41,872 nt of DNA. It comes from CAADGY01 sp900696665. GTDB lineage: Bacteria; Acidobacteriota; Terriglobia; Bryobacterales; Bryobacteraceae. A model generated the notes under the pieces. It did not search any database. It had not been told where the DNA came from and saw only the letters and a list, made by a program, of their open reading frames with translations. Location: NCBI GenBank assembly GCA_035063885.1, contig JAPSFM010000036.1:1-41872 (forward strand). Reading direction: 5' to 3'. Positions 24,333-33,574 of this stretch are shown here, piece after piece; position 1 is the stretch's first letter; the number at the start of each line of letters is the position of its first letter. A program made the position numbers and the translations under genes.

Positions 24333-27300
24333 CTAAAAGCTCCAGCGAAGGCTTAACAAGCCATTTCTGGGGCTTCCGGCGGGCGGAAAAATGTGCGTGC
24401 TGGTGATGGTGCCGCCGACGGGATTATTAATGGTCATGTTCGGCTGGCCTAGGTTCACGTGATTCAGGATGTTCTGGAACGAGACTCCAACCTGCAATCT
24501 TCCGAGGCGCTCCAGACTGAAGCCCTTTGCAACGCCTGCATTGAATATGACGTAACCGGGCCCCTGAATCAGGTTGCGGCCGGCGTTTCCGAACCGTGCG
24601 GAGTTCGCCGGCGGCACGGCAAAAGCCGTACGATCGAACCACTCCGTCTGTGTCCCCGATCTTTCGGCGGAGCTTTTCACCACATCGGGCCTTCCGCCAA
24701 TCGTGTTTGTGTTTGAGGGATCGGAGCCGGAGAAAACCGGATTCAGAAAATTTCCCGTGCTGAGATTCAACAGCACGTTGACTTGCCATCCGCCCAGAAG
24801 CGCGCCGCGCCCGGGCAGTTCATAAAGAACCTGGTTCATCCACTGGTGGCGTGGCACCGAATAGACATCGGAGCGGTCGCGCGCCCGGTCGTACGCGTTT
24901 TCGATAGACGTGTTCAGCTCGAAATCGCCCGTGTCGTCCACTTCGCTGATGGACTTGGCCCAAGTCCAGGTCGAGCTGAACAGCAGCCCCTTTGAAAAGC
25001 GCTTCTGCACCTGCGCTTGCAGGCCGTTGTACAGGTCGTTTGCGCCGTTCTCTCCCCGGGCGATGGTATTGAAGCGCGGGTAAGGGCGGCGCGATGCGGA
25101 GAACGGCGCCGTAGAGGGCGCCGGCTGGTTGATGTTTCGCCTGTACAGTACTTGTGTGCCCTTCGAGCCGATATAACTGATGCGAACTCCGATGTCCTGT
25201 GTGACCTGCCGTTCCAGCGAAAGACTATACTGCATCGCGTAGCTGTTCAGCAGGCGCGTATCAACCGCATTCACGTTCAACGATCCGGCCGCGCCGGGAG
25301 CGGCGAACGGGTTCTCGAAGGTGAATAACGGCTGACCATCCACGAAGCTGTTGTTGCTGGTGGTCGATATCGCATACGGTCCGGCGGCAAGGCCGGCCGC
25401 GACATTCGCCGACAGATGCGAATAGTACACACCCCATCCACCCCGCAGTACCGTACGGGCATCATTGCCGATCTGATAGGAAAACCCGAACCGCGGCGCA
25501 AAGTTGTTCTTGTCCGCTTCGCGCAGACTCTTACCCACGCCCAGTTGATCCGCCGTGATGACCGCCACGTCGGCAGGCCAATAGGGGCTGAACAGCCGCC
25601 GCGATTCCCCGGTGGGAATCACGATCGAACCGGAGGCCGGATCAAAAGAGTATATGTTGCCATCGCGCGTGCTCGCCGGACCGTTGTACTCATACCGTAG
25701 TCCATAGCTCAACGTCAGCTTGGGAGTGACCTTGAAGTCATCCTGGCCGTAAAAGTTCCAGTCCGTGAATCGGAAATACTGCGAGCGGTAGGGATCGAGA
25801 CGTGTCACAGCGTTTGGCAATCCGAGCAGAAAATCCGCGTAAGAATTGCCCGTGAACCGGTTTGTGAAGTTGAAATTCCCAAACAGCGCGTTTTCCGCCG
25901 GAAGATGGCGGTTGACAAACCATCGCACCATCTCGACACCGAACTTCAACGAATGACGCCCTTTGATCCAGGTCAGATTGTTGCTGAACTGTCCGTGTCC
26001 GTCGTTCACCGGGTTCAACAGAAGCTGTCCGACGCTGGTGTATCCGGTGATCGACATGTTCGGAATGCCTTCTACTCCCGTGCGGTCCGGCAGGCCGCGA
26101 ATGCCGATCCTATCGAGCAGCGGTTGCCCGGTGACATCAGCGCTCGACTCGGAAACCAGAATCACCAGGCCCGCGCGGAATTCGTTTACAATGTTCGGGC
26201 GTATCGAGTACACGTCTCCGATGGTCCAGAAATTTACGACGCGCGTGTTGTTGGACGTGCCGACGGAAGACGGAGGGAGTTGCGTGCGCGCTCCGGGGAT
26301 ATCGTAGCTCGTATCTTTGTGCTGATAGCGGACAAAAACGGAATGCCCGCTGGCGAAATTGTGATCCACCCGAATCTCAAAAAGCTGATGCAACTCCGGT
26401 CCGTTGAACGATGCCCTGTAGTTCCCCGCCCTCAGATTCGGCGGCCCGAAGTTCGGCAGCGGAAAGAGAATCTCCTGCGCCCGCTGCGCCTGAGGACTAA
26501 TGTACTGCGGCAGAACACGGTTTCCAACGCCGATGGGGTTTATCCCCGTATAAGGATTCCGCAATGCCGCGGAGGCCGAAAAATCGCCGGTGCGCTCCGC
26601 GAGGGTGGGAACGTTCGCGGTAAACAGATACGCCCGCGAGCCGCGAGTCTCATCCCAGGTACCGTACCAGAAAGTCTTGTCCTTGATGAGCGGACCGCCC
26701 GCTGAGACGCCATAGTTATGGATATTCTGAAAAGGCTTGCTGGTGGAGAATGCGTTCCGGGCGTCGAGAGCACTGTTGCGTAAATGCCAGAAGACGTCGC
26801 CGTGCAGTTCGTTGGCGCCGGAACGTGTCACCGTGGTGATGGTCCCCAGCCCGCCGAACTCGGCGCGGTTGGTAAGAATATTCGCGGTGAATTCCTGAAC
26901 GGATTCCATCGACGGCTGAGACACCGGGTCCGGGCTTCCGAACAAACCGAAATTTGTCTCGATGCCGTCCACTTTCAATTTCATGCCCACCGACCCGCCG
27001 CCCGGCACCAGCCATTTTGCCCCGTTTGAAACCTGGTTCACCCCGGGAATCGTGAGCGGCATAATCGTGAAGATCAGCGACGAATCCCCGGCGGCGTTGT
27101 AGACGCTTCTCAGAGTAGTGGGCAACTCGAGAATTTGTTTCGCCGTGAGCGTCGAGTTGATGGACGGTGATTCCAGTTGAATCACAGGTGAGACGGTTTC
27201 TACAACCGTAACTTCCGTGGCCGCCGTGGCGAGCACGAAATTAAGATCCTGCCTCACCGTCCGGTATGCCGCGACCGGAAAGACACTCGTTGCAACCTGC

Positions 27301-27551
27301 CGGAAGCCTTTTGCCTCCGCCGTGATCTGGTACTCACCCGGCAGCAGGTTCGGAAACGAATAAGCGCCGCTCGCATTGGTGGTGGTCTGAACTTCGATGC
27401 CGGTCTTGATGTTCATCAACCGGACGGACGCATCCGGAATAGGAGAAGCGCTCGGGTCAATCGCCAGTCCGGTTACGGTCCCCAGCGGTGATTGAGCCGA
27501 AATACTGAAGGCTGCAAGCAAGAGAGATAAAAACCCCGGTTGGATCCGCAT
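24333..27551 (-). CDS. TonB-dependent-receptor-like outer membrane protein with carboxypeptidase-regulatory domain
   Basis: 1072 residues with signal peptide (1-19). About 22-105 is a carboxypeptidase-regulatory-like fold (GTVTGLAIDPSASPIPDAS, then SFPNLLPGEYQITAEAKGF). About 130-240 is plug-like, with the terminal TVTRSGANELHGDVFWHLRN pattern typical of the expanded Acidobacteriota OMP family. The rest is beta-strand-rich barrel sequence (KTFWYGTWDETRG, FGFSYQIGNDARTVLRGGWG, SLSLERQVTQDIGVRISYIG), ending in an aromatic Trp-Ser-Phe. Substrates are unknown; polysaccharide uptake or surface attachment is possible. It lies 72 bases downstream of the kinase and reads in the same direction, so it may belong to the ECF-kinase unit. 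The start is ATG 27551 without a strong RBS. Confidence 0.85.
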   Translation of the reverse strand: MRIQPGFLSLLLAAFSISAQSPLGTVTGLAIDPSASPIPDASVRLMNIKTGIEVQTTTNASGAYSFPNLLPGEYQITAEAKGFRQVATSVFPVAAYRTVRQDLNFVLATAATEVTVVETVSPVIQLESPSINSTLTAKQILELPTTLRSVYNAAGDSSLIFTIMPLTIPGVNQVSNGAKWLVPGGGSVGMKLKVDGIETNFGLFGSPDPVSQPSMESVQEFTANILTNRAEFGGLGTITTVTRSGANELHGDVFWHLRNSALDARNAFSTSKPFQNIHNYGVSAGGPLIKDKTFWYGTWDETRGSRAYLFTANVPTLAERTGDFSASAALRNPYTGINPIGVGNRVLPQYISPQAQRAQEILFPLPNFGPPNLRAGNYRASFNGPELHQLFEIRVDHNFASGHSVFVRYQHKDTSYDIPGARTQLPPSSVGTSNNTRVVNFWTIGDVYSIRPNIVNEFRAGLVILVSESSADVTGQPLLDRIGIRGLPDRTGVEGIPNMSITGYTSVGQLLLNPVNDGHGQFSNNLTWIKGRHSLKFGVEMVRWFVNRHLPAENALFGNFNFTNRFTGNSYADFLLGLPNAVTRLDPYRSQYFRFTDWNFYGQDDFKVTPKLTLSYGLRYEYNGPASTRDGNIYSFDPASGSIVIPTGESRRLFSPYWPADVAVITADQLGVGKSLREADKNNFAPRFGFSYQIGNDARTVLRGGWGVYYSHLSANVAAGLAAGPYAISTTSNNSFVDGQPLFTFENPFAAPGAAGSLNVNAVDTRLLNSYAMQYSLSLERQVTQDIGVRISYIGSKGTQVLYRRNINQPAPSTAPFSASRRPYPRFNTIARGENGANDLYNGLQAQVQKRFSKGLLFSSTWTWAKSISEVDDTGDFELNTSIENAYDRARDRSDVYSVPRHQWMNQVLYELPGRGALLGGWQVNVLLNLSTGNFLNPVFSGSDPSNTNTIGGRPDVVKSSAERSGTQTEWFDRTAFAVPPANSARFGNAGRNLIQGPGYVIFNAGVAKGFSLERLGRLQVGVSFQNILNHVNLGQPNMTINNPVGGTITSTHIFPPAGSPRNGLLSLRWSF

Positions 27552-27623
27552 TAGTCAATGATGACATACTCATACACTGCATCCAGGAGGTAATTGAGCC
27601 AGCCCCGCGATCCTGCGCCAGGA

Positions 27624-30287
27624 TCACTTCCGGTCTTCGGGTACAGCCTTCTCCTGGCGGAGGCCCGCTGCTTTCTCCGGCTGTTGGAGCGCCTCATAGA
27701 TCTCGGTGAGATCGCTTCGCGCGGAATTCAGCCAGCTCGCGGAAGGGTTCACCTGCCTGGTGAGAACCCGGTATCCCTCCGAGACTTCCACTTCCGCCTC
27801 GGCGTATCGCTTTTGCCGGAGCAGCGTTCTGCCCAGTTTGACGCGTGCGATCGCTGCATTCACGTGGCCGGGTGGCAGCGTCTCACTGAACATAGCCAGC
27901 GCTTCCCGAAAAAGCCCCTCGGCACGCGGATAGTCCTGTTCGGCCATGTAGGCGCTGCCAAGGTTCGACACCGCCGTGCCGATCAGGTAATGCTTGCCAG
28001 CATACACGGTGCGATAGATCTTCGCCATGCGCCGGAAGGCTGCTTTGGCTTCATCGTACCTGCCTTGCAGGATCGCCACATTCCCCAATTCGTTTACCGC
28101 CGAAGCCGCGCGAGGGTGATCCTTCCCGAAAACGCGTTCCTGCACCGTAAGCGCCTGCCGCAGCAAATCCACAGCTTCATCGAGCCGCTTCTGAAAGACC
28201 AGGGCCCGGGCGACCATCGTCAGACTGCTCGCAGTCCGGTAATGGTCATCGCCGTAGAACGACCGGGTGATTTGAAGTGACTGCCTATGGAACTCCTCCG
28301 CTTCCTTGTAGTAGCCGGAATCCTGCTTGATGGCGCCGAGATTGACCAGGACCTCGGCGACCTTCGGATGGCGTTCGCCATAAATCCGGCGGTTCATCGC
28401 CAGCACACGCTGGTTCAGCGCTTCGGATTCCTGGTAGCGGCCAGCATAGAAATAGACGTTTGCCAACTCGTAGAGGCTGCTGGCGAGATCAGCCTCCGGG
28501 GTGTCTTGGTTCGATCGAAGGCGCACCGCCTTTTCGAGTACCGGGATGGCCTCGTCATATTCACCCTTCTCTTCGAGAACGCGCCCGAGGGCATCGGTTG
28601 CGGCAGCCACTGCGGGATGCTCCGGAGGCAGACTCCGCTTACTCATCTCGAGCCCTTCCCGCACCAACCGCTCCGCTTCGTCCAACCTGGCTTGGTCCAC
28701 ACGTAGCAGTCCAAGGGTGACCAGGCTGTCTGCAACCCCCGCGCCGCGAACATCCCCGAGCGATCTACGCCGTTCCAGGGCGGAATGCAACAGGGCCTCC
28801 GCCTGGTCCAGGCTGCCGAGCTTTTGATAGATATTGCCTAGTGTTTGATACAACTCCGCTTGCACCACAGGGTCCTGGTCGAGCGACCTTGCTTCCTGCA
28901 CGCCGCGTTCGATAAGGGTGGCGACACGTAAATCATTTGCCGGTCCAGCCTCGTCATCGCCGCCCTGGAACAGGTTCAGCATGAAGCGCTGAATGCGCTG
29001 CGTGCGCGCGGCTTCCGCCAGTGCGGCGTTGCGTTCGGCGGCAAGCCTTATCGTGAAAAAAACGATCAGCCCGGCAAATGCAACAACTGCGGCAGCCCCG
29101 GCGGCAACACCACGCTTGTTCCGTCTGATGAACTTTCCCAGGCGGTAACCAACTGTGTCCGGCCTCGCCTCCAGGGGCTCTCCCCGCAGGTAGTGGTCAA
29201 TGTCCCGGATCAGGGCTTCCGCTGACCCATAGCGTTTCCGGACGTCCTTATGCATGGCGGTAAGGCACAGGACGTCCAAATCGGCCCAGGCATCGTCGCT
29301 GGCCGCATACAACTGTCTGTCATCGGGCAACTGCGCCTGCACCCGAAGCGCGACCAGCGACGGTCTGACGGGATCGCGCTCCGTCAGCATCGACACCGCT
29401 TCGATCGGGGTACGGCTGGATACGTCAAAGGGAAGCCGGCCGGTCAGCAATTGATACAGGATCACACCAAGCGAATAGACGTCCGTCTGGATGGCCGCTC
29501 TCTCACCTCTAATCTGTTCCGGTGACGCATACGCGGGTGTCAGCAGCCGGAGTCCCGTCCTTGTAACGTCCAACGGAATATCCAGATTATCCAGGTGCTT
29601 GGAAATTCCGAAGTCGAGGAGCTTCACCGTGCCATCGCTCTTCACTAGAATGTTGGAAGGCTTCAGGTCCCGGTGAATCACCGCATGCTGGTGCGCGAAC
29701 TGCACGGCTTCGCACACGGACCGGAATAACCGGAGCCGCTCGCTAATCGGACATCCGCACGTATCGCAGTACTTGTCGATCGGTACGCCATCGACGTACT
29801 CCATGATGAAAAATGGCGTTCCGTCGGCGAGAGTATTCGCATCGAGCAATCGTGCGATGTTCGGATGATCGAGATGTGCAAGTGTGCGCTGCTCCAGGGC
29901 GAAGCGCTCCCGGCGCGCGGGGGAGATCCACGCATCGCGTAGAATCTTGATGGCCGCAAGAGTCCCAAGGTCGGCCCGTCCGGCGAGGAAGACCGTTCCC
30001 ATGCCACCTTCTCCCAACACACGTTCGATCTGGTACGGACCGATTTCCTTATAGGCCGCGAGAGGAATAACCGGGTCCCCCAGTACTTGTTCGGCAAGAT
30101 GACCCACGCTGGCATCGAGCAGCCCGGGAGCCTGCTGCTCCGCCGCCAGCATGGCCAGCACTTCGTCTACAAGGGTCTCATCCCCTTTGCATTCGGCCCT
30201 TAGAATGTCCGTCTGCTGGCGCAGATCCTGAAGGTCCGAGACTTTATGGAACAGAGATTGGACCCGCTCCCACCTGCTAGCGTCCAT
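27624..30287 (-). CDS. Membrane-spanning Ser/Thr protein kinase with C-terminal TPR repeats
   Basis: 887 residues from the ATG at 30287, which overlaps the ECF stop by 11 bases; the longer frame to 30443 lies within the sigma gene. A short N-terminal helical region (about 1-80) precedes an active-looking kinase domain (about 85-350): GEGGMGTVF (92-100), catalytic Lys K114, HRDLKPSN (205-212), DFG (225-227) and ASPEQ. A TM helix (near 398-416, AVVAFAGLIVFFTIR) leads to a periplasmic series of about eight to ten TPR-like repeats (about 440-880), such as ALLHSALERRRSLGD and AEEFHRQSLQITRSFYGDDHY. It is coupled to an ECF sigma factor, a pairing common in Acidobacteria and Planctomycetes. Confidence 0.92.
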   Translation of the reverse strand: MDASRWERVQSLFHKVSDLQDLRQQTDILRAECKGDETLVDEVLAMLAAEQQAPGLLDASVGHLAEQVLGDPVIPLAAYKEIGPYQIERVLGEGGMGTVFLAGRADLGTLAAIKILRDAWISPARRERFALEQRTLAHLDHPNIARLLDANTLADGTPFFIMEYVDGVPIDKYCDTCGCPISERLRLFRSVCEAVQFAHQHAVIHRDLKPSNILVKSDGTVKLLDFGISKHLDNLDIPLDVTRTGLRLLTPAYASPEQIRGERAAIQTDVYSLGVILYQLLTGRLPFDVSSRTPIEAVSMLTERDPVRPSLVALRVQAQLPDDRQLYAASDDAWADLDVLCLTAMHKDVRKRYGSAEALIRDIDHYLRGEPLEARPDTVGYRLGKFIRRNKRGVAAGAAAVVAFAGLIVFFTIRLAAERNAALAEAARTQRIQRFMLNLFQGGDDEAGPANDLRVATLIERGVQEARSLDQDPVVQAELYQTLGNIYQKLGSLDQAEALLHSALERRRSLGDVRGAGVADSLVTLGLLRVDQARLDEAERLVREGLEMSKRSLPPEHPAVAAATDALGRVLEEKGEYDEAIPVLEKAVRLRSNQDTPEADLASSLYELANVYFYAGRYQESEALNQRVLAMNRRIYGERHPKVAEVLVNLGAIKQDSGYYKEAEEFHRQSLQITRSFYGDDHYRTASSLTMVARALVFQKRLDEAVDLLRQALTVQERVFGKDHPRAASAVNELGNVAILQGRYDEAKAAFRRMAKIYRTVYAGKHYLIGTAVSNLGSAYMAEQDYPRAEGLFREALAMFSETLPPGHVNAAIARVKLGRTLLRQKRYAEAEVEVSEGYRVLTRQVNPSASWLNSARSDLTEIYEALQQPEKAAGLRQEKAVPEDRK

Positions 30288-30879
30288 CGGTCCTCTCCGT
30301 GGAGGCGGAACCAAGCTGCCGTGCAAGCCAGGCTCGCGCGGCCCGCCAGTCCCGGAGGATTGTCGCTTCCGAAACACCAAGAAGAGCGGCGATCTCGTTG
30401 ACCTCGAGGCCGCCGAAAAAGCGGCTCTCCACCATGGCTGCATGACGCGGATTCATACGTGCCAACTCATCGAGAGCGGCGTCCAGCGCGATCAGTTCCT
30501 CGTCGCACGATGTGACCGGTCCCATGGCATCGTCAAATACCACGACCATACCGGGACCGGCGTCGCGCTTATAGGCGGTTCTCCGCCGGACGGCGGCGAT
30601 CAGGACCTGGCGCATCGCTCGGGCGGCGATCCGCTTGAAATGGAGATGGGACGACTGCGCGACCGCCGGCGTCTTCGCCAGCTTCAACCAGGCTTCGTTG
30701 ACAAGCGTGGTGGGACTCAGTGTCGCGGCGGGGTCCCGCCGCCGGACGGCCGAGGCGAGCCGGCGCAATTCTTCATAAGTGACGCTGAAAAGATGATCGA
30801 GCGCTTCTCTGCTTTTCGGCCGTGGTTTGGATCCTGCTGGACCACCCTGCTCTTCCGGTGGAAAATAATCAACCGGCAT
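30277..30879 (-). CDS. ECF sigma factor of the kinase-associated type (TIGR02999-like)
   Basis: 200 residues from ATG 30879, with GGAGG about 12 bases upstream. A frame open to 31146 adds about 90 non-family residues. Sigma region 2 runs about 25-100 (LFSVTYEELRRLA, SPTTLVNEAWLKL, FKRIAARAMRQVL) and region 4 about 130-190 (ALDELARMNPRHAAMVESRFFGGLEVNEIAALLGVSE in two parts, with the helix-turn-helix). The LVNEAWL and MRQVLIA pattern is that of the sigma factors linked to Ser/Thr kinases in Acidobacteria (TIGR02999 group). No anti-sigma gene is nearby; the kinase may control it, as proposed for the group. Transcribed divergently from the small membrane protein gene at 31062. Confidence 0.9.
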   Translation of the reverse strand: MPVDYFPPEEQGGPAGSKPRPKSREALDHLFSVTYEELRRLASAVRRRDPAATLSPTTLVNEAWLKLAKTPAVAQSSHLHFKRIAARAMRQVLIAAVRRRTAYKRDAGPGMVVVFDDAMGPVTSCDEELIALDAALDELARMNPRHAAMVESRFFGGLEVNEIAALLGVSEATILRDWRAARAWLARQLGSASTERTDGR

Positions 30880-31061
30880 GACGGTTCTGCCCCTCCACCT
30901 GCGTAATGTCTGAGTGCAACCGCTACCCTCGGCACGATCAGGGACTGTTATCGCGAAGATAGCATCTAAAGCCCGAGCCGTACAACTGCGAATCGGAATC
31001 AGTCCGGAGTCAAAGTACTGGGCCGTCTGGGTGCGGGCTACTTCAGTTACAGGAGTGAAAC

Positions 31062-31379
31062 ATGCCAGTCGCAAAGATCGAGATCCAACAGGTCCTGGGC
31101 GCCTTGAAGGCGACCGGTTCATCCGATCCGGACGTACTCTTCGCACGTAAAGAGGAGTTACTTGCCGAATCCAGGAAGATGAAGTTGCTTGGTGTTTTTC
31201 CCATTATCGTCGGTGTGGCGATGTCTCTCACCGTAATTGGGGCCGTGGTCGGCATTCCAGCCATCTTCTTCGGGCTCTTTGTGAGGAAGCGTATCCGCAC
31301 AAACGTTCAGAACGCCGAGTCGGCCTATACTGAGTACCTGGCTTCCATCGGGGTTCAGGCCAAGGCCGCCACGGCTTAA
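31062..31379 (+). CDS. Small membrane protein of unknown function
   Basis: 105 residues with an AGGAG-type RBS before the ATG. An amphipathic N-terminus (about 1-40) is followed by a hydrophobic segment (about 42-74, LGVFPIIVGVAMSLTVIGAVVGIPAIFFGLFV), which could form one long or two short TM helices, then a charged tail (75-105). No known domain is recognised. It lies 12 bases upstream of the secreted duplicated protein and is probably cotranscribed. Its promoter must share the 182 bases that separate it from the divergent ECF gene. Confidence 0.65.
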   Translation: MPVAKIEIQQVLGALKATGSSDPDVLFARKEELLAESRKMKLLGVFPIIVGVAMSLTVIGAVVGIPAIFFGLFVRKRIRTNVQNAESAYTEYLASIGVQAKAATA

Positions 31380-31391
31380 AGGAAAGATGCC

Positions 31392-33083
31392 ATGCGACGA
31401 ATCCAGTCTTTGTTTGCCGCTCTGTTTGCGCTGGTCTTTCCGGCTGCCGCCGCACCCGCGCAGAAACCCGCTCCCGCCCAACAGTCCGAATGGCTTGCGG
31501 TGTGCTCCCGATGCCCGAGTCCGGTTGTGGTATCGAAATCGGGAATCGGCACCGCGAATGCCAGGGCCGAAGCACGCATGACCCGTGAACAACTCAAGGG
31601 CTGGTGTGAGAACGAGAGCCCTGGAAATGTAAATGAGTGCTTGCGGCAACAACTTGCCGAGCATGGCAATAAGGTTTACCGCGCTTCCGCCGACTGCACC
31701 GCCGGCCGGATCACAACGATCGAAGAGAAGACCTACACGCTGGCCGGGTTGTGGGACAACAGCGACATCGGTGGAGGCAGAACAAAGTGGCGCGATGCCG
31801 GCGGGCAGGTCGTCGGGCGCGACAACGCCAGCAACGGCCTGGCCATCTCGCAGCAATGGGAAGTTCTGTGCCCCGGCCCTCCGCCTATCGGGAGAGCCGC
31901 GGCCGCTTCCGCCCAGACGCCTCGGGCTGCTACACCCGCCCGGCAAGCGACCCAGACGCCCGCGCCGGTTTGCGGTGGACAACCGATGTGCACCGAGGTG
32001 AATTCTTTTGCGGCGACGATTACCGATTTCCGCACCAGCAACGTCTCCGGCGCTAAGGTGGTCACGGCGTCCGTGCGTTTCCAGAACAAGCTTGCACGCC
32101 CCATCATTCTGGGCTACGTGGCCGGCTCCGGCGTGACGACCGACGATCAGGGTAACCGCTACACTGTTTACGCCGCGGACAGCGTGCGCGGCATTGGCTT
32201 TATCGCCAATGGCAGGGTGGATCCTAAGTTTATCCTCCGTGCCGGTGAAGCGGGGGACACGCGCTTTGAAATGGTTTGGCGCTGGTCCGGGAGGGAGGTC
32301 TTCGGCCTGACCTTCGAAATGGAGTTGGCAGTTCGAGAACTTCTGCCTCTGCCAAGTGGCCAGTTCCGGCTGGGCCCGGAGCATCCGCTTCGTTTTAGCG
32401 GATTAGGAAACGTCCTGTCCACCGTGCCGGCTATGCCCTCCACGCCTGCTACCTCCGCTACGCCTGTTGCCGCTGTTGCCGCCACTCCGGCTGCCGGTGA
32501 CGCTTCCGCCGCGAAGCCCGCACCGGCCGCCACCACCACCGAAGCCGACCCGTGCGCCGGAGCCGCCCGCTGTTTCTCTGCCGGTCCGTTTATCGCCGAG
32601 GTGCAGCAGATATCGAGCAGCCTCTCGGGCGGCAGGCATCACGTTCTCCGTTTCCACATGCGCTTCCGCAACGTGAGCGCTCAGCCGCTGATTCTGGCAG
32701 TCACCTACAATTCCCCCATCGCCATCGACAACGACGGCAACCGGTACGGCGTCACGCCGGGCCAGGCGGTCAGCGGCATGGGAGTGACCACAGGCAGAAA
32801 CGCCGACCCGCAATTCACCCTTGCCCCCGGAGAGTCGCGTAATGCGGCGTTTCAGGTGTACCGCCGGAACAGCGGCAATCCAACCGCCCTGTCGTATACG
32901 TTCGACGTCAGCCTGGAGCAGCTTGAGATTCTACCCAGCCGGCAGATTCGCTCCGTCCGCCAGTTCAGTTTGAACTTTCCGGATCTCACCGTCTCACGTA
33001 TGCAGGGCGGCGCGCAGCCGGCTGGAAATCTCAGCGAAGCCGGAAAGAAACTGATCGGTATCATTCGTGGAAAGAAAAAATAG
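31392..33083 (+). CDS. Secreted protein with two copies of a beta-rich domain
   Basis: 563 residues. A signal peptide (1-23) is followed by an N-terminal domain (about 30-155) with Cys pairs (VCSRCPSP, CEN..CLRQ, CTAG, LCPG). A Pro/Ala/Thr linker separates it from a first beta domain (about 197-345), then a second linker (about 350-385) and a second beta domain (about 392-540). The two beta domains align: ASVRFQNKLARPIILGYVAG with FHMRFRNVSAQPLILAVTYN, and DDQGNRYTVYAADSVRGIG with DNDGNRYGVTPGQAVSGMG. No enzyme motif is seen. A DUF4352-like extracellular fold is possible. Cell envelope or surface role inferred from the signal peptide. It is 12 bases after the small membrane protein gene. Confidence 0.7.
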   Translation: MRRIQSLFAALFALVFPAAAAPAQKPAPAQQSEWLAVCSRCPSPVVVSKSGIGTANARAEARMTREQLKGWCENESPGNVNECLRQQLAEHGNKVYRASADCTAGRITTIEEKTYTLAGLWDNSDIGGGRTKWRDAGGQVVGRDNASNGLAISQQWEVLCPGPPPIGRAAAASAQTPRAATPARQATQTPAPVCGGQPMCTEVNSFAATITDFRTSNVSGAKVVTASVRFQNKLARPIILGYVAGSGVTTDDQGNRYTVYAADSVRGIGFIANGRVDPKFILRAGEAGDTRFEMVWRWSGREVFGLTFEMELAVRELLPLPSGQFRLGPEHPLRFSGLGNVLSTVPAMPSTPATSATPVAAVAATPAAGDASAAKPAPAATTTEADPCAGAARCFSAGPFIAEVQQISSSLSGGRHHVLRFHMRFRNVSAQPLILAVTYNSPIAIDNDGNRYGVTPGQAVSGMGVTTGRNADPQFTLAPGESRNAAFQVYRRNSGNPTALSYTFDVSLEQLEILPSRQIRSVRQFSLNFPDLTVSRMQGGAQPAGNLSEAGKKLIGIIRGKKK

Positions 33084-33318
33084 CTGGGGCGCCTGTGCGC
33101 GGCGGGCATCCTCGCCGCGCTCGCACCGTTGGTGATTTTTCTGGCCGAAGTTCGCCGGGCGTGATCAACAGCGATCAAACCGCCTACGCCAATGCAGCGC
33201 TGCCGCTCACGCAACGGGCGGACTTGCCCACCATATACGGAACGCGCCACCGCGCCGCCATGGGCTTGACGGAACGCCCGGCGCCATTGTGACCGGCGGC
33301 ACGGAAGAACGCGGGCGA
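33084..33318 (+). pseudogene. cdaA: Remnant of a CdaA-type diadenylate cyclase gene
   Basis: Broken pieces in two frames match CdaA/DisA_N proteins, which make the second messenger c-di-AMP. First, 33099-33161 reads AALAPLVIFLAEVRRA, like the TM end and ELRRAL of CdaA. Then, after loss of the DGA region, 33161-33292 reads VINSDQTAYANAALPLTQ with GTRHRAAMGLTE at 33239-33274; GTRHRAA is the signature RHR motif of the diadenylate cyclase domain. After a frameshift about 33275-33290 the next strand AIVTGGTEERGRW continues. The catalytic DGA is absent, stops interrupt it and the gene is too short, so it cannot be active. Identification rests on my memory of the family motif. Confidence 0.72.
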
Positions 33319-33530
33319 TGGCAAATCCAACCTCCGTCTCAAGTTCGTCGCGGGCGGTATTGCGGCGGCACGATCTCTGGTGGCGCACTTCGATCTCAGC
33401 AAGGCGCGACAGGGTCCACCCAGTCTGCCGATCGGTACGAAACAACCCGGCCGGCCCCCCCGGGGTCGAACTGGAAACCGCCGTCCCACGAGTGCTGTCC
33501 GTCATGGTTGAGCGAGCGCCGGCAGGAGCC
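33317..33530 (+). pseudogene. cdaR: Remnant of a CdaR/YbbR-domain gene
   Basis: At 33317 on, NLRLKFVAGGIAAA resembles the N-terminal TM start of YbbR proteins (NLxLKLLALxxA). It is followed directly by LVAHFDLSKARQGP, like one YbbR repeat. In another frame, 33462-33515 reads GVELETAVPRVLSVMVER, the repeat-terminal strand. The frame change sits at a run of seven C at about 33456-33462, which could be a real slip or an assembly error, but most of the family length is also missing. YbbR (CdaR) genes normally follow cdaA, as this fragment follows the CdaA remnant, which supports both readings. Confidence 0.55.
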
Positions 33531-33574
33531 AAGACCGTAGTCGCGGACGTACACTGGTCATTTGGGCAGCTAGC

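Noticed and set aside
30880..31146. N-terminal extension of the ECF sigma factor (about 89 residues)
   Set aside because: Extra residues do not resemble sigma factors and would cross the promoter and start of the divergent gene at 31062.
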